A program made the position numbers and the translations under genes. A DNA stretch of 16,965 nucleotides, taken from NCBI GenBank assembly GCA_009788105.1, contig WQSD01000005.1, forward strand, positions 1 to 16,965. Reading direction: 5' to 3'. The stretch's first letter is position 1; each line of letters opens with the position of its first letter. The stretch comes from Oscillospiraceae bacterium (GTDB lineage: Bacteria; Bacillota; Clostridia; Oscillospirales; CAG-272). Shown here in pieces: positions 6,441 to 14,063 of the stretch. The notes under the pieces were generated by a model that was not told where the DNA came from, did not search any database, and saw only the letters and a program-made list of their open reading frames with translations.

Positions 6441-8225
6441 TCACCCAACGTACCATTGCGCCTGCTCGTTGAAAAAGTTCGCATACAGCCCGCCTTGTTT
6501 CATCAACTCAGCGTGCGTGCCAACCTCCGCAATCTTTCCACCATCAAGCAACACAATCCTGTCTGCCATGCGAGCGAATCCCACTCGGTGGCTGATGAGA
6601 ATTGTGGTTCGCCCCTCTGCCTTTTGCTTGATATGCTCAAACTGCTCAAGCTCCGCAAGCGGGTCAAGCATGGACGCCGGTTCGTCGAATATTAGTATGT
6701 CTTTGTCGCTAATATGCGCACGTGACACCCCAAGTTTTTGTCGCTCGCCCCCCGAAAATATCACACCCTCAGGCAGCACTTGTCGGTCAATATATGTATC
6801 CTCGCCCTTTGGCAACTTCTGCACAAAATCATATGCACCACCTTTTTTCAAAGCCTCGGTAATCCGCTCTCTGTCCTCAATATGGTCAATGTCGCCGAAT
6901 CCGATATTCTCGTGAATCGGTAGATGAAACAAGCAATAATCTTGAAAAAACGCCCCGATTTTGTTCTTCAAAAAGCCCTCTTCAAGGGTATCATAATTCT
7001 GCCCGTCAAAATATAATTCACCGCCTTTTGGGCGAAAAAGTTGCAACAAAATGTTCACAAGGGTACTCTTGCCACTACCATTCACCCCCACAAGAGCGAT
7101 GGTTTCGCCCTTTTTGATTGACAGGCTCACATCATCAAGTGCCACGTTGCCGCCAGGGTAGGCGTAGTTCAAACCTTTGGTTTCAAAAAGGTTGTCCGTG
7201 TCATAACCAAGGGCGTTTTCTGCCGATATTGGCTGTGGCGGCTTTCTATCGCAAATTTCTCGCACAGTTTTCATCACATGAAGTCCATAACTAATGCTAC
7301 CCATATAGCCGGAAAGTTGCCCTATCGAGCCTGAAATGTTCATAGTAAGTGTGAATATAACAAGCAATGCCCCGACCTCCAAGTTGCCGTTATATAATGA
7401 AAAAAGAGCGTATATCGTCATTGCACCAACAAAAATGTTGAAGATAAGTCCGCTAAAAAAGCTGCGTAAATCCCATGTAAGGTTTTCTTTTTTTCTAAAT
7501 GCAAAAAAATCTCGATAGGACTTTTCCCATTTATCAAGCATATGCTTTTGTAAGCCGAACACACGAATTTCTCTTGCGGCTTCTGGGTTGCGAGTTAAGT
7601 TGAAATAATGCTGTGCAAGGCGATGATTACCTTTTGCCTTGTCAAAGCGTTTTTCCAATCGTTTGTTAAACATAGCATTATATACATTTGTCCCTATCAT
7701 GAAAAGTAGTGCAATAACAAACACAAGCATCGAGGCTCGGCTCGCTACAACAAGCAAGGCGATAGTCCCAATTAGCGAACTGACAAATCCAATCGACCCG
7801 GTAATAGTATGATTAAACGCACCTGTTTTGTATGTAGCTGCATGAAAATCGTCGTTTTTGCTCTTAACCATTAGTTCTTCTAATGGATAATTCATTATGC
7901 CGTCAGACAACTTCTCCACAATTCCCACATAATACTTATCATATACCAAAGTATACATCAAGTCATAGTTCAGCCTGTTGGACAAGCCCACAAGGGTAAG
8001 AATAATCCCAAAGGTGATAATAGTGGGCAGAACCGCGCTAAATGTCCCGTCACCTGTAGCGATAAAGCTGCCGATAGCATCAATGATTGCACGTTGATAG
8101 CTAAGCGCAATAGCTGGCAACACCGCCGCCGCTGTTGTTAGTAAAAGCAATATAATCAGCAGGATTTTATTTATTCTCCATGCTTGTTTGTATGTCCACA
8201 TTAGTGTTGAAAGTTTTGTTTTCAT
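6441..8225 (-). CDS. ABC exporter half-transporter (membrane + ATPase), first of pair
   Basis: A type-I ABC exporter subunit of 594 residues with an N-terminal membrane domain (about 1-310) and a C-terminal ATPase. Motifs: Walker A GVNGSGKST at 380-388, a non-standard signature FSGGE at 490-494, Walker B ILIFDEP with D514/E515, and LISHR for the H-loop. I chose the ATG at 8225 (GAAGG 6 nt upstream) over an in-frame GTG at 8255, because the promoter at 8287-8259 predicts transcription to start at about 8252, downstream of that GTG. It is the first gene of the transporter operon; its partner at 4127-5911 has canonical LSGGQ. An asymmetric signature pair is common in heterodimeric exporters. The substrate is unknown. 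Confidence 0.92.
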   Translation of the reverse strand: MKTKLSTLMWTYKQAWRINKILLIILLLLTTAAAVLPAIALSYQRAIIDAIGSFIATGDGTFSAVLPTIITFGIILTLVGLSNRLNYDLMYTLVYDKYYVGIVEKLSDGIMNYPLEELMVKSKNDDFHAATYKTGAFNHTITGSIGFVSSLIGTIALLVVASRASMLVFVIALLFMIGTNVYNAMFNKRLEKRFDKAKGNHRLAQHYFNLTRNPEAAREIRVFGLQKHMLDKWEKSYRDFFAFRKKENLTWDLRSFFSGLIFNIFVGAMTIYALFSLYNGNLEVGALLVIFTLTMNISGSIGQLSGYMGSISYGLHVMKTVREICDRKPPQPISAENALGYDTDNLFETKGLNYAYPGGNVALDDVSLSIKKGETIALVGVNGSGKSTLVNILLQLFRPKGGELYFDGQNYDTLEEGFLKNKIGAFFQDYCLFHLPIHENIGFGDIDHIEDRERITEALKKGGAYDFVQKLPKGEDTYIDRQVLPEGVIFSGGERQKLGVSRAHISDKDILIFDEPASMLDPLAELEQFEHIKQKAEGRTTILISHRVGFARMADRIVLLDGGKIAEVGTHAELMKQGGLYANFFNEQAQWYVG

Positions 8226-8258
8226 GGTATACCTTCGGTTTTTTGTTTTACGCACCTA

Positions 8259-8287
8259 ATTATATCACAAAATCAGGGTTTGTTCAA
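8259..8287 (-). promoter_or_regulatory. Promoter of the ABC exporter operon
   Basis: On the minus strand TTGAAC (8287-8282), a 17-bp spacer and a perfect TATAAT (8264-8259) precede the first ABC gene. The predicted start at about 8252 leaves a short ~27-nt leader before the ATG at 8225. Confidence 0.7.
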
Positions 8288-8374
8288 TTACCCCCCCGAA
8301 TTTACAATTTGTTCACAAATAAGGGGTTGTTATAGCGTATTATGGGTGTGGAAAACAAAAGTGGAGGAAAGATT

Positions 8375-8866
8375 GTGAAAATTGCACTTATAGGAATGAC
8401 AGGATGCGGAAAAAGCACGGTGGGGGTGGCGTTGGCGAAGGAGCTTGGCTATGCTTTCGCCGATGTTGACCGCGTTATCGAGGCGCGGGAGGGGGACAGC
8501 GTGGCGAACATATTCGCCCAGCGAGGGGAAGCCGCCTTTCGCGACGCTGAAACCGCCGCACTTGACGCCTTGCTGTCGGCAGAGGGTAACGCAGTCCTTG
8601 CTTGTGGTGGCGGCATTGTACTGCGGGAGGAGAACCGCAAAATGCTTGATGCAATGGCGTTTGTCGTCCTACTCACCCGCCCGCCGGAGGTGGTGCTGAC
8701 ACACCCCGAAGTGGTGAACCGCCCTCCCATTAACGGCGAGCCGCAAAAATATCGTGAACTTCTGGCACAACGACAGCCGCTATATCTTGCGGCGGCACAG
8801 TTAGAGGTGGACGCGATGGATGTTGAAACAGCGGTTGGAGAAATAACAAAAAAATTTCATGTATAA
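8375..8866 (+). CDS. aroK: Shikimate kinase
   Basis: Phosphorylates the 3-hydroxyl of shikimate with ATP, the fifth step of chorismate and aromatic amino-acid synthesis; cytoplasmic. From the GTG at 8375 the protein has 163 residues, normal for AroK. Walker A is GMTGCGKST (7-15). The shikimate-binding residues are visible as Asp32 in ADVD, Arg56 in FRD, Gly78-80 in CGGG, lid Arg116 in NRPP and Arg133 in RQPLY. The GTG start is preferred to the ATG at 8342, because GGAGG at 8363-8367 lies 7 nt before it and the shorter form begins MKIALIGMTG as expected. It is transcribed divergently from the ABC operon; a possible TATTAT box is at 8338-8343. It stands alone, without other aro genes in the window. 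Confidence 0.93.
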   Translation: MKIALIGMTGCGKSTVGVALAKELGYAFADVDRVIEAREGDSVANIFAQRGEAAFRDAETAALDALLSAEGNAVLACGGGIVLREENRKMLDAMAFVVLLTRPPEVVLTHPEVVNRPPINGEPQKYRELLAQRQPLYLAAAQLEVDAMDVETAVGEITKKFHV

Positions 8867-8933
8867 TACCCAATATTTCGGTAAAAATAAGAATGCAAGT
8901 ATTTCAAAAAATACCGAAAGGAAGTGATTTATC

Positions 8934-9113
8934 ATGGAAAACCAAAACAAAAAAAGCACATCCGGTCAACAAAAAAGCAACAGCGGCTCGAACAATGCCG
9001 GCAACAACAACGGCAACATGAACAACAAAAAAGGCACTACTGAAAACAACACAACAGGCAACAACACCAACAACAAATCGGGCAGCAACAAGACCACAAA
9101 CAATAGCAAGTAA
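8934..9113 (+). CDS. Small Asn/Gly/Lys/Ser-rich protein of unknown function
   Basis: A 59-residue frame starting MENQNKKSTSGQQ and ending TTNNSK, made almost wholly of N, K, G, S, T and Q with no hydrophobic or aromatic segments. It is likely disordered, soluble and basic, and has no signal peptide. A strong Shine-Dalgarno (AAAGGAAG, 8917-8924) and a clean intrinsic terminator directly after the stop argue that it is real. An 8-bp inverted pair (TTTCGGTA 8875-8882, TACCGAAA 8912-8919) overlaps the ribosome-binding region and could form a leader hairpin. TATAAT at 8862-8867 overlaps the aroK stop but lacks a clear -35, so the gene may be cotranscribed with aroK. Composition loosely recalls spore small proteins (gamma-type SASP), but I see no specific motif. 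Confidence 0.65.
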   Translation: MENQNKKSTSGQQKSNSGSNNAGNNNGNMNNKKGTTENNTTGNNTNNKSGSNKTTNNSK

Positions 9114-9116
9114 GCA

Positions 9117-9153
9117 AATTTCCCCTTGGTGAAAATCAAGGGGGATTGTTTTG
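9117..9153 (+). terminator. Intrinsic terminator after the small Asn-rich gene
   Basis: The inverted repeat AATTTCCCCTTG / CAAGGGGGATT with an 8-nt loop is followed by a T-rich tract (GTTTTG). It starts 3 bases after the stop codon and probably ends the aroK/small-protein transcript. Confidence 0.8.
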
Positions 9154-9230
9154 TAGGAGTGCATTTGTAGTCGGATAATTGGGGTGCGCATGTGATTTTT
9201 TCAAAAACGAACATTTTTTCGCAAAACCTC

Positions 9231-9259
9231 TTGACAGGCTGGCAAAAAGGGTGTATAAT
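9231..9259 (+). promoter_or_regulatory. Consensus promoter of the radical SAM gene
   Basis: TTGACA (9231-9236), a 17-bp spacer and TATAAT (9254-9259) form a perfect sigma-A promoter. The predicted start near 9266 gives an unusually long leader of about 195 nt before the ATG at 9463, most of it taken up by the repeat at 9332-9438. Confidence 0.85.
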
Positions 9260-9331
9260 AAAAGAGAACATAAGTTTGCATTAGAGTAAGGTGTTGGATA
9301 AAGATAAAGCCATGTTTCATTCTCGTTATAT

Positions 9332-9438
9332 TGACTTTTTCAAAATCGTTGCTACGCAATGAAACAGGGTGAAGAAAACCCAGAAAACACCTTGGGGCGT
9401 TGCCCCAAACCCCACTTAGGAACTTTTTGAAAAAGTCA
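9332..9438. repeat. Short inverted-repeat-bounded element in the mRNA leader
   Basis: A perfect 14-bp inverted repeat (TGACTTTTTCAAAA at 9332-9345, TTTTGAAAAAGTCA at 9425-9438) bounds 107 bp. Inside is the hairpin GGGGCGTTGCCCC (9394-9406) followed by AAACCCCAC and then the right-hand hairpin. The order GGGG-hairpin, ACCCCAC, CTTTTT/AAAAAG hairpin is shared with 1033-1084, so the two belong to one repeat family. The stretch 9154-9462 holds no gene apart from this element and the promoter. Confidence 0.6.
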
Positions 9439-9462
9439 CTCAAAATAAAGGTACAGTGAACC

Positions 9463-10776
9463 ATGAACACACACGAAAAACTTGAAATACTCACAAACAG
9501 CGCAAAATACGATGTTGCCTGCACCTCTTCCGGGGTGAAAGACCGCCCAGGCAAGACCGTGGCGTGCGGGGTTTGCCACGCCTTTTCGGCAGATGGGCGG
9601 TGTATCACCCTGCTGAAGATACTGCTATCTAACGAGTGCATTTACAACTGCAAATACTGCGTCAACCGCACAAGCAACGACGTGCCACGGACTACATTCA
9701 CCCCTGCCGAGCTTGCGGAGCTGACGGTGGAATTTTACCGCCGTAACTATATTGAGGGGCTGTTTCTGTCCAGCGGTGTGGTGAAAAATCCCGATTACAC
9801 CATGGAGCAGATGATTAAGGCACTCGAGCTACTTCGCCACACCCACAATTTTTGGGGTTACATCCACGCAAAAACCATCCCGGGGGCTTCTCCCGAGATG
9901 GTTCATCGTCTTGGCCTGCTTGCCGACCGCCTAAGCGTGAATATCGAGCTTCCCAGCGAGGCAAGTCTGAAGCTCCTCGCCCCGGATAAAACCCGCGCCG
10001 CCGTCCTTGCTCCCATGGGGCAAATTCGTCAAATGGGGGAGCAAAACACCCGTGAACTACAGCTTTATCGCTCCGCTCCCAAGTTTGCCGCCGCAGGGCA
10101 AGCCACCCAGATGATTATCGGAGCTTCCCCCGAAACCGACTACCAAATCATCAAGCTGTCCAGCGCAATGTACGAAAAATACGCCCTCCGCCGTGTGTTT
10201 TTCTCGGCGTATGTGCCCACCTCCAACGACAGTTTGCTTCCCTCCATGGACACCAATCCACCCCTATTGCGGGAGCATAGACTATATCAAGCGGACTGGC
10301 TGATGCGATTCTACAAGTTCAAGGCGGACGAGATTTTATCCCCTGAAACCCCCGATTTCAACCCCTATCTTGACCCGAAATGCAACTGGGCGTTGAATAA
10401 TCTTCACCTTTTCCCCATTGATGTGAACAAAGCGGGGCTGGCAGATTTGCTCCGCATTCCGGGGGTAGGTCCCACCAGCGCGGAGCGGATTGTCACCGCC
10501 CGCCGTAACGGACGGCTGGCTCTGGCTGACCTGCGGCGAATTGGGGTTGTCCTGAAGCGGGCGCAGTATTTCATCGTCGCCGCCGACCACCTGCCCCCAA
10601 CAAGCAAGGACGCCACGGTTCGTGCCTTGCTTGACCCGGGTGCGTTTAATTTCGGGGTGGAGCAACTCACGATTTTCTCACCCACACCAGCCACCACCCT
10701 CCACCTGCCCCCCGCCCAAAAGGCAGAGCGGAACGCCCTTGAGGAGGTGGTGGAGGGCTTGGTGGCGGGGATGTAG
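9463..10776 (+). CDS. Putative DNA modification/repair radical SAM protein with HhH domain
   Basis: A 437-residue radical SAM protein of the family known as TIGR03916 (putative DNA modification/repair). The [4Fe-4S]/SAM motif CxxxCxxC is C59-C63-C66 (CIYNCKYC), preceded by the family-typical ACGVCHAFSADGRC and followed by NRTSNDVPRTTFTP and GLFLSSGV. A helix-hairpin-helix DNA-binding module lies at about residues 318-350 (NKAGLADLLRIPGVGPTSAER). The reaction is not known; pairing with a DUF4130 protein and, elsewhere, with uracil-DNA glycosylase-like proteins suggests work on damaged or modified DNA. Its usual partner follows at 11097, here after 320 bp of repeats. The start has AAAGG at 9447-9451, a rather long 11 nt away. 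The family call is secure; the function is inferred from context. Confidence 0.92.
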   Translation: MNTHEKLEILTNSAKYDVACTSSGVKDRPGKTVACGVCHAFSADGRCITLLKILLSNECIYNCKYCVNRTSNDVPRTTFTPAELAELTVEFYRRNYIEGLFLSSGVVKNPDYTMEQMIKALELLRHTHNFWGYIHAKTIPGASPEMVHRLGLLADRLSVNIELPSEASLKLLAPDKTRAAVLAPMGQIRQMGEQNTRELQLYRSAPKFAAAGQATQMIIGASPETDYQIIKLSSAMYEKYALRRVFFSAYVPTSNDSLLPSMDTNPPLLREHRLYQADWLMRFYKFKADEILSPETPDFNPYLDPKCNWALNNLHLFPIDVNKAGLADLLRIPGVGPTSAERIVTARRNGRLALADLRRIGVVLKRAQYFIVAADHLPPTSKDATVRALLDPGAFNFGVEQLTIFSPTPATTLHLPPAQKAERNALEEVVEGLVAGM

Positions 10777-10841
10777 GCGTTTTTATTTTTAGTAAGCGTT
10801 TTTACCACGAAATACACGAAAATTACGCTCCGCACTAATGC

Positions 10842-10920
10842 TGTAGGGAGACCGTCCTAGGTCGCCCGCCGAATGGGATAGCACCTAACAATCGGGCGGG
10901 CATGGAAACCCGCCCCTACA
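10842..10920. repeat. TGTAGGG...CCCCTACA interspersed repeat unit
   Basis: A 79-bp unit begins TGTAGGG and ends CCCCTACA, with imperfect inverted arms that both contain a CGCCCG block. Its right half holds the hairpin GGGCGGG (10894-10900) / CCCGCCC (10909-10915). The design is typical of small GC-rich intergenic repeats in Clostridia. Confidence 0.55.
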
Positions 10921-10948
10921 ACAATGTTTCGCTTTTTCAGTACAAACT

Positions 10949-10971
10949 GGCGAACACAGTTCGCCCCTACA
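10949..10971. repeat. Second GTAGGGG-type repeat with GGCGAAC hairpin
   Basis: GGCGAAC-ACA-GTTCGCC (10949-10965) forms a 7-bp hairpin and is followed by CCTACA. Read on the minus strand it is TGTAGGGGCGAAC, the same leading block as the right end of the 10842-10920 unit. Confidence 0.5.
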
Positions 10972-11034
10972 GGGCAACAAAACCCGCACCGCACCCGTAG
11001 GGACAGCAACCAACCTCCGCCTTTTCAATAAAAT

Positions 11035-11084
11035 AATTTGCGTAAGCAAATTTTCCTTAATTTTTCATTTTTCATTTTTCATTT
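11035..11084. repeat. Palindrome plus TTTTTCA tandem repeat, copy 1
   Basis: The palindrome AATTTGC-GTAA-GCAAATT (11035-11052) is followed by three TTTTTCA-type repeats. The reverse complement of 16781-16830 has the same order (ATTTGC..GCAAAT, CCT, AATTCTTCATTTTTCATT), so this is one repeat present twice in opposite orientation. Copy 1 ends just before the DUF4130 ribosome-binding site. Confidence 0.6.
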
Positions 11085-11096
11085 CCCGAGGTTCTC

Positions 11097-11870
11097 ATGA
11101 CCACAACACAACAAATCTTCACCTACGACGGCAGTTTCGACGGCTTTCTGACTGTGATATACCACTGCTTTCACGAGAGGGCGCGCCCTCTTGACATTGC
11201 GGCGGAGGACAGCTACGCCAGCCTGTTTCCTCCTCGCTTTATCCCCGCCGACACCGCTCTTTCGGGGCGAGTATGGGACAGCATTCCCCGCAAAATCTCA
11301 TCGGAGACGGCACAGCTTGTCACCGATGTTTTCTACTCCTGTATGCCGCAAAAAGAGTTGGCACTACTGAATTTCCTTCTGCGGGCGTACAAAGAGGGCG
11401 GGCGGTTGCTGAACAGCCTTGGCGACCCGATGATTGCTCCCCTGCTAAAAGCCCGCGGACACCTTCGCATCGAGGCGCACAAGCTGGTGGGGTTCGTGCG
11501 ATTTCGTGACACAGCAGGAGGGTTAGTGTCCGAAATTACCCCGAAAAACTTCATTTTGCCCTACATCGCCGACCACTTCATGATGCGTTACGACAACGAG
11601 GATTTTGCTATTCACGACAAAACCCACGGGGCGGTTCTCGTATGGGCAAAAGGCGAGGACGGCGCGCGGAAAAGCGACATTTTTCAGGTGGACAGCATCG
11701 AATTTCCCGAAAGTTCGGCAGAGGAAGAGCGATTCGAGTCATTGTGGAAGCTGTTTTACGCCACAGTTGCCATCAAGGAGCGGTACAACCCCCGCTGCCG
11801 CATGACCCTGATGCCCAAGCGATATTGGGCGAATATGCTGGAGGTGAAGGAGGAGTTGGGGCGGGGGTGA
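11097..11870 (+). CDS. TIGR03915 / DUF4130 family putative DNA repair protein
   Basis: A 257-residue protein of the DUF4130 family (TIGR03915, putative DNA metabolism/repair), which is almost always encoded beside the radical SAM protein found upstream and in other bacteria is fused to a UdgX-type uracil-DNA glycosylase. Recognisable elements are the N-terminal YDGSFDGFLTVIY, the central FLLRAYKEG, the EAHKLVGFVRF segment, and the C-terminal TPKNFILPYIADHF, HDKTHG and the ending PKRYWANM. The biochemical activity is not established. The start fits the family N-terminus; the ribosome site is weak (GAGG at 11088-11091, 5 nt). No separate glycosylase gene is present in the window, so this is the two-gene form. 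Confidence 0.9.
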   Translation: MTTTQQIFTYDGSFDGFLTVIYHCFHERARPLDIAAEDSYASLFPPRFIPADTALSGRVWDSIPRKISSETAQLVTDVFYSCMPQKELALLNFLLRAYKEGGRLLNSLGDPMIAPLLKARGHLRIEAHKLVGFVRFRDTAGGLVSEITPKNFILPYIADHFMMRYDNEDFAIHDKTHGAVLVWAKGEDGARKSDIFQVDSIEFPESSAEEERFESLWKLFYATVAIKERYNPRCRMTLMPKRYWANMLEVKEELGRG

Positions 11871-11889
11871 AATATTTTTTCGCCATATG

Positions 11890-11918
11890 TTGCTTTTTAT
11901 GAATTGGTATGGTATACT
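11890..11918 (+). promoter_or_regulatory. Extended -10 promoter of the lipoprotein-mtaB operon
   Basis: TTGCTT (11890-11895), a 17-bp spacer and TATACT (11913-11918) preceded by TGG give an extended -10 promoter. It starts transcription near 11925, about 55 nt before the lipoprotein ATG at 11980. It would have served mtaB too before the insertion split the lipoprotein gene. Confidence 0.65.
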
Positions 11919-11979
11919 GGTTGTATAAATGCGAAAAGAGAAATCTGCCAAGAATGCAACTAACAAAGGAGTATCAACC

Positions 11980-12273
11980 ATGAGCACTACAAAACGAAAG
12001 CTCGCCATTTCCCTCGCCCTGCTAATACTGTTTTCTGCTCTTTCTGTTGTGTTTTTAAGTGGATGTAGGAGAGAAGATGCTTTCACTACTCCAATGGTTA
12101 CAAGAAGACATTTTCTTCGTGATGATGGCACAGTTTGGCGCTTCCAGGGCGGACTTCGCCTTTCAAAAATTGAAAATGTTTACAATATTGTTCATATCGC
12201 AACATTTTATGGCGGACCCGCTATTGGATTTTTTGCACTTAAAGAAGATGGCACCGTATGGGCATGTGCCTAA
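11980..12273 (+). pseudogene. RCC1-repeat lipoprotein, 5' fragment (interrupted by insertion)
   Basis: The N-terminal part of a secreted lipoprotein with RCC1-type beta-propeller repeats. A charged TTKRK, a hydrophobic core and the lipobox LSGC (Cys29) predict lipid anchoring to the membrane. Two repeat signatures follow: FLRDDGTVWRF and ALKEDGTVWA. The start at 11980 has AAAGGAG 8 nt upstream (11965-11971), better than the ATG at 11929. The frame stops at 12271 after three codons that belong to inserted DNA: true gene sequence ends at about 12264-12266. Joined to 15247-15507 it gives a continuous 181-residue protein. RCC1 repeats in bacteria are ligand- or protein-binding; the role here is unknown. 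The fragment may still be translated as a 97-residue truncated lipoprotein. Confidence 0.8.
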
Positions 12274-12345
12274 TTTATTTTATCCGTACATACTAAGCCG
12301 TTAAAAAATATAGGATATTCAAGGCTTTTAGGGTATTCACGGTAT

Positions 12346-13788
12346 CTATTCACAACTAAAGTTTGCATACAGCCGGACGCTCTTATCTGAAAATGTTTCT
12401 ATCCGGCTAATCAGTTTATGGATTGTTGCCTTACTTAAAATCTCGTTAGCCATAAAATCATCAATCGCCGCCAATACTTCCCGGCTGTCCTCTTGATACT
12501 TCATAAGCTGGGTTTTGCGTTGTTGCAAGGCTTCCATGTTACTTTCCAAAGTGGCGCGGCTCTTGGTAAAGTCCTCATACAGAAAATCATAATCCCGTTC
12601 TGCAACCTTACCTTTTAACTTGTCTTGATAGAGGAAACGTAAAGCGTTTTGCGCTTGGTCGAGTTCCTTTTTTATTGCCTGTTCTTGCTTTTCAAGCCCC
12701 TCTAATTCAATCTTTACCTTGCCACCTTTTGCACTTTCCAATAGTTCAGCCCGGTTAATGCGGCTTTTGAAAAGGCGTTTTAACTCGTTCAAAACAAATT
12801 CTTCAAGTTCCAATTCGGGTATGAAGTATCTGCCCGTTGTGCAAATCTTTTTTCTGTAACCGTAACACACAACATTAAACACGGTAGAATTTTTGTTACG
12901 GTCAAAAGTCATTTTGTTTCCACACTCACCACAGAACAAAAGCCCTGCTAAAATGTGTTGATAAAATTCTCTTTTCCCGGTTTCGGGGTTTTTGGTTTGC
13001 TTTACGTTGTTACGCCCTACAAGTGATTGCACCATGTCAAAAACTTCATTTGTTACAACGGGGTCGTGCATACCGGGTACAGTTATCCATTGGTCTTTTG
13101 ATAAAATATCGTACTTGTCGAGTTTGTAATTAACTTTCCGATACTTGTTTTGCACCATACAGCCGATATAGGTTTTGTCAGTTAGGATTTTACGGATTGT
13201 TGGAGCGCACCATTTACCCGTTATGTTGGGCTTACCCCCTGCATATTTGCTATTTTGCTTTTTATAGAGGATTGGGGGAAGTATACCCTCATCATCAAGA
13301 GATTTTGCTATACCTACATAGGTTGCGCCCTCACAGTATGCGGCGAATATCCGGCGTACTACCACGGCGGCGGGTTCGTCAATTTCAAAAGTTCCTTTGA
13401 CTTCCCCTAACTTATAGCCGTATGGGGGAAAGCCACCAATATACAACCCGGCTTTGCGCTTGGCTCTGAACGTAGCAAGGATTTTGTCGCTAATGTCTTT
13501 TGAATACATATCATTCATTAACAGCTTAAAATAGATTTGCATACTACTACTGCTATCCATACCGCTTGAAAGTGAATCATAGTTTTCTAAAATAGCCACA
13601 TAACGGATTTTGTTCAATGGGAAATACTTGTGTACATAGTCGCTTGTTTCGCCCATGTCGCGCCCAAGCCTTGAAAGGTCTTTGGTTATAACCATGTTGA
13701 CGCGCCCGGTTTCCATGTCTTTTAGTAAACGCTCGAACCCCTCACGTTGGAAGTCTTGCCCGGTAAAATCTATTGTTGCGTGTTTTCG
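12346..13788 (-). pseudogene. Large serine recombinase, N-terminally truncated
   Basis: A TndX/TnpX-type site-specific serine recombinase of the kind that moves integrative elements. The recombinase-like frame begins at about 13788 (RKHATIDFTGQDFQREGF) right after an in-frame stop, and the first internal ATG is at 13716. Present are the end of the catalytic domain (VITKDLSRLGRD), the recombinase domain (PPYGYKLGE), a zinc ribbon (CGECGNKM with a second Cys pair), a Lys/Glu-rich coiled coil and a DUF4368-like C-terminus ending NFSCE. Missing are about 60 N-terminal residues, including the nucleophilic serine of the RVSxxxQ motif, so it cannot catalyse strand exchange. From the ATG at 13716 it would still give a 456-residue DNA-binding fragment. 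Confidence 0.85.
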
Positions 13789-14063
13789 TTACGGAAGCGG
13801 AACGGGATTTTATCTATGACAAAATGAATGAGGTAAATACAAATAACTTTGGAGCATACGCCCGTAAAATGCTTATAGACGGTTACGCCATACATACCGA
13901 CTAACGCAAAAGTTCCAATAACAACAGCGGCTACAATAGTTTGATATATCCAAAATGAAACTGTATCAAAGTGGATATGTAGCCGAAATGCTGTATACCA
14001 TATTGCTAAGATGAAAATACCAAGCATTATTAAAGGCATTGCTATATTTAATGCTCTCCGCAT
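13770..14063 (-). CDS. Small membrane protein of unknown function
   Basis: A 97-residue protein with about three hydrophobic segments (near residues 8-27, 38-61 and 72-89) and a short basic tail. GGAGG lies 7 nt before its ATG. That site is inside the 3' end of the upstream ferredoxin gene, with which it overlaps by 16 bp, so the two are translationally coupled. I do not recognise the family. The last residues (RNENTQQ) run into the place where recombinase sequence begins in another frame, so the natural C-terminus may be lost at a deletion junction. Its coupling suggests a membrane partner of the flavodoxin/ferredoxin protein. Confidence 0.6.
   Translation of the reverse strand: MRRALNIAMPLIMLGIFILAIWYTAFRLHIHFDTVSFWIYQTIVAAVVIGTFALVGMYGVTVYKHFTGVCSKVICIYLIHFVIDKIPFRFRNENTQQ

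Larger units (their letters stand above)
10777..11096. other. Intergenic stretch filled with interspersed repeats
   Basis: This 320-bp gap has no credible gene. It contains two or more GTAGGGG-type repeat units (10842-10920 and 10949-10971), an isolated GTAGGGACAGC remnant near 10996-11006, and a palindrome with a TTTTTCA-type tandem array (11035-11084). No clear promoter is seen, so the downstream DUF4130 gene may rely on read-through from the radical SAM gene. Confidence 0.7.

Noticed and set aside
8226..8255. A GTG start at 8255 extending the first ABC protein by 10 residues
   Set aside because: The promoter at 8287-8259 would start the transcript near 8252, and the ATG at 8225 has a ribosome site while the GTG has none.
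8904..9271. Hydrophobic open frames on the minus strand over the small Asn-rich gene
   Set aside because: They are antisense reflections of AAC/AAA-rich codons, with no ribosome site and with a terminator running through them.
9201..9641. A 146-codon minus-strand frame
   Set aside because: It overlaps the promoter, the repeat and the conserved N-terminus of the radical SAM gene and resembles nothing known.
12059..12304. An alternative 81-codon frame inside the lipoprotein 5' fragment
   Set aside because: The lipoprotein frame has a signal peptide, lipobox, ribosome site and RCC1 motifs; this one has none.
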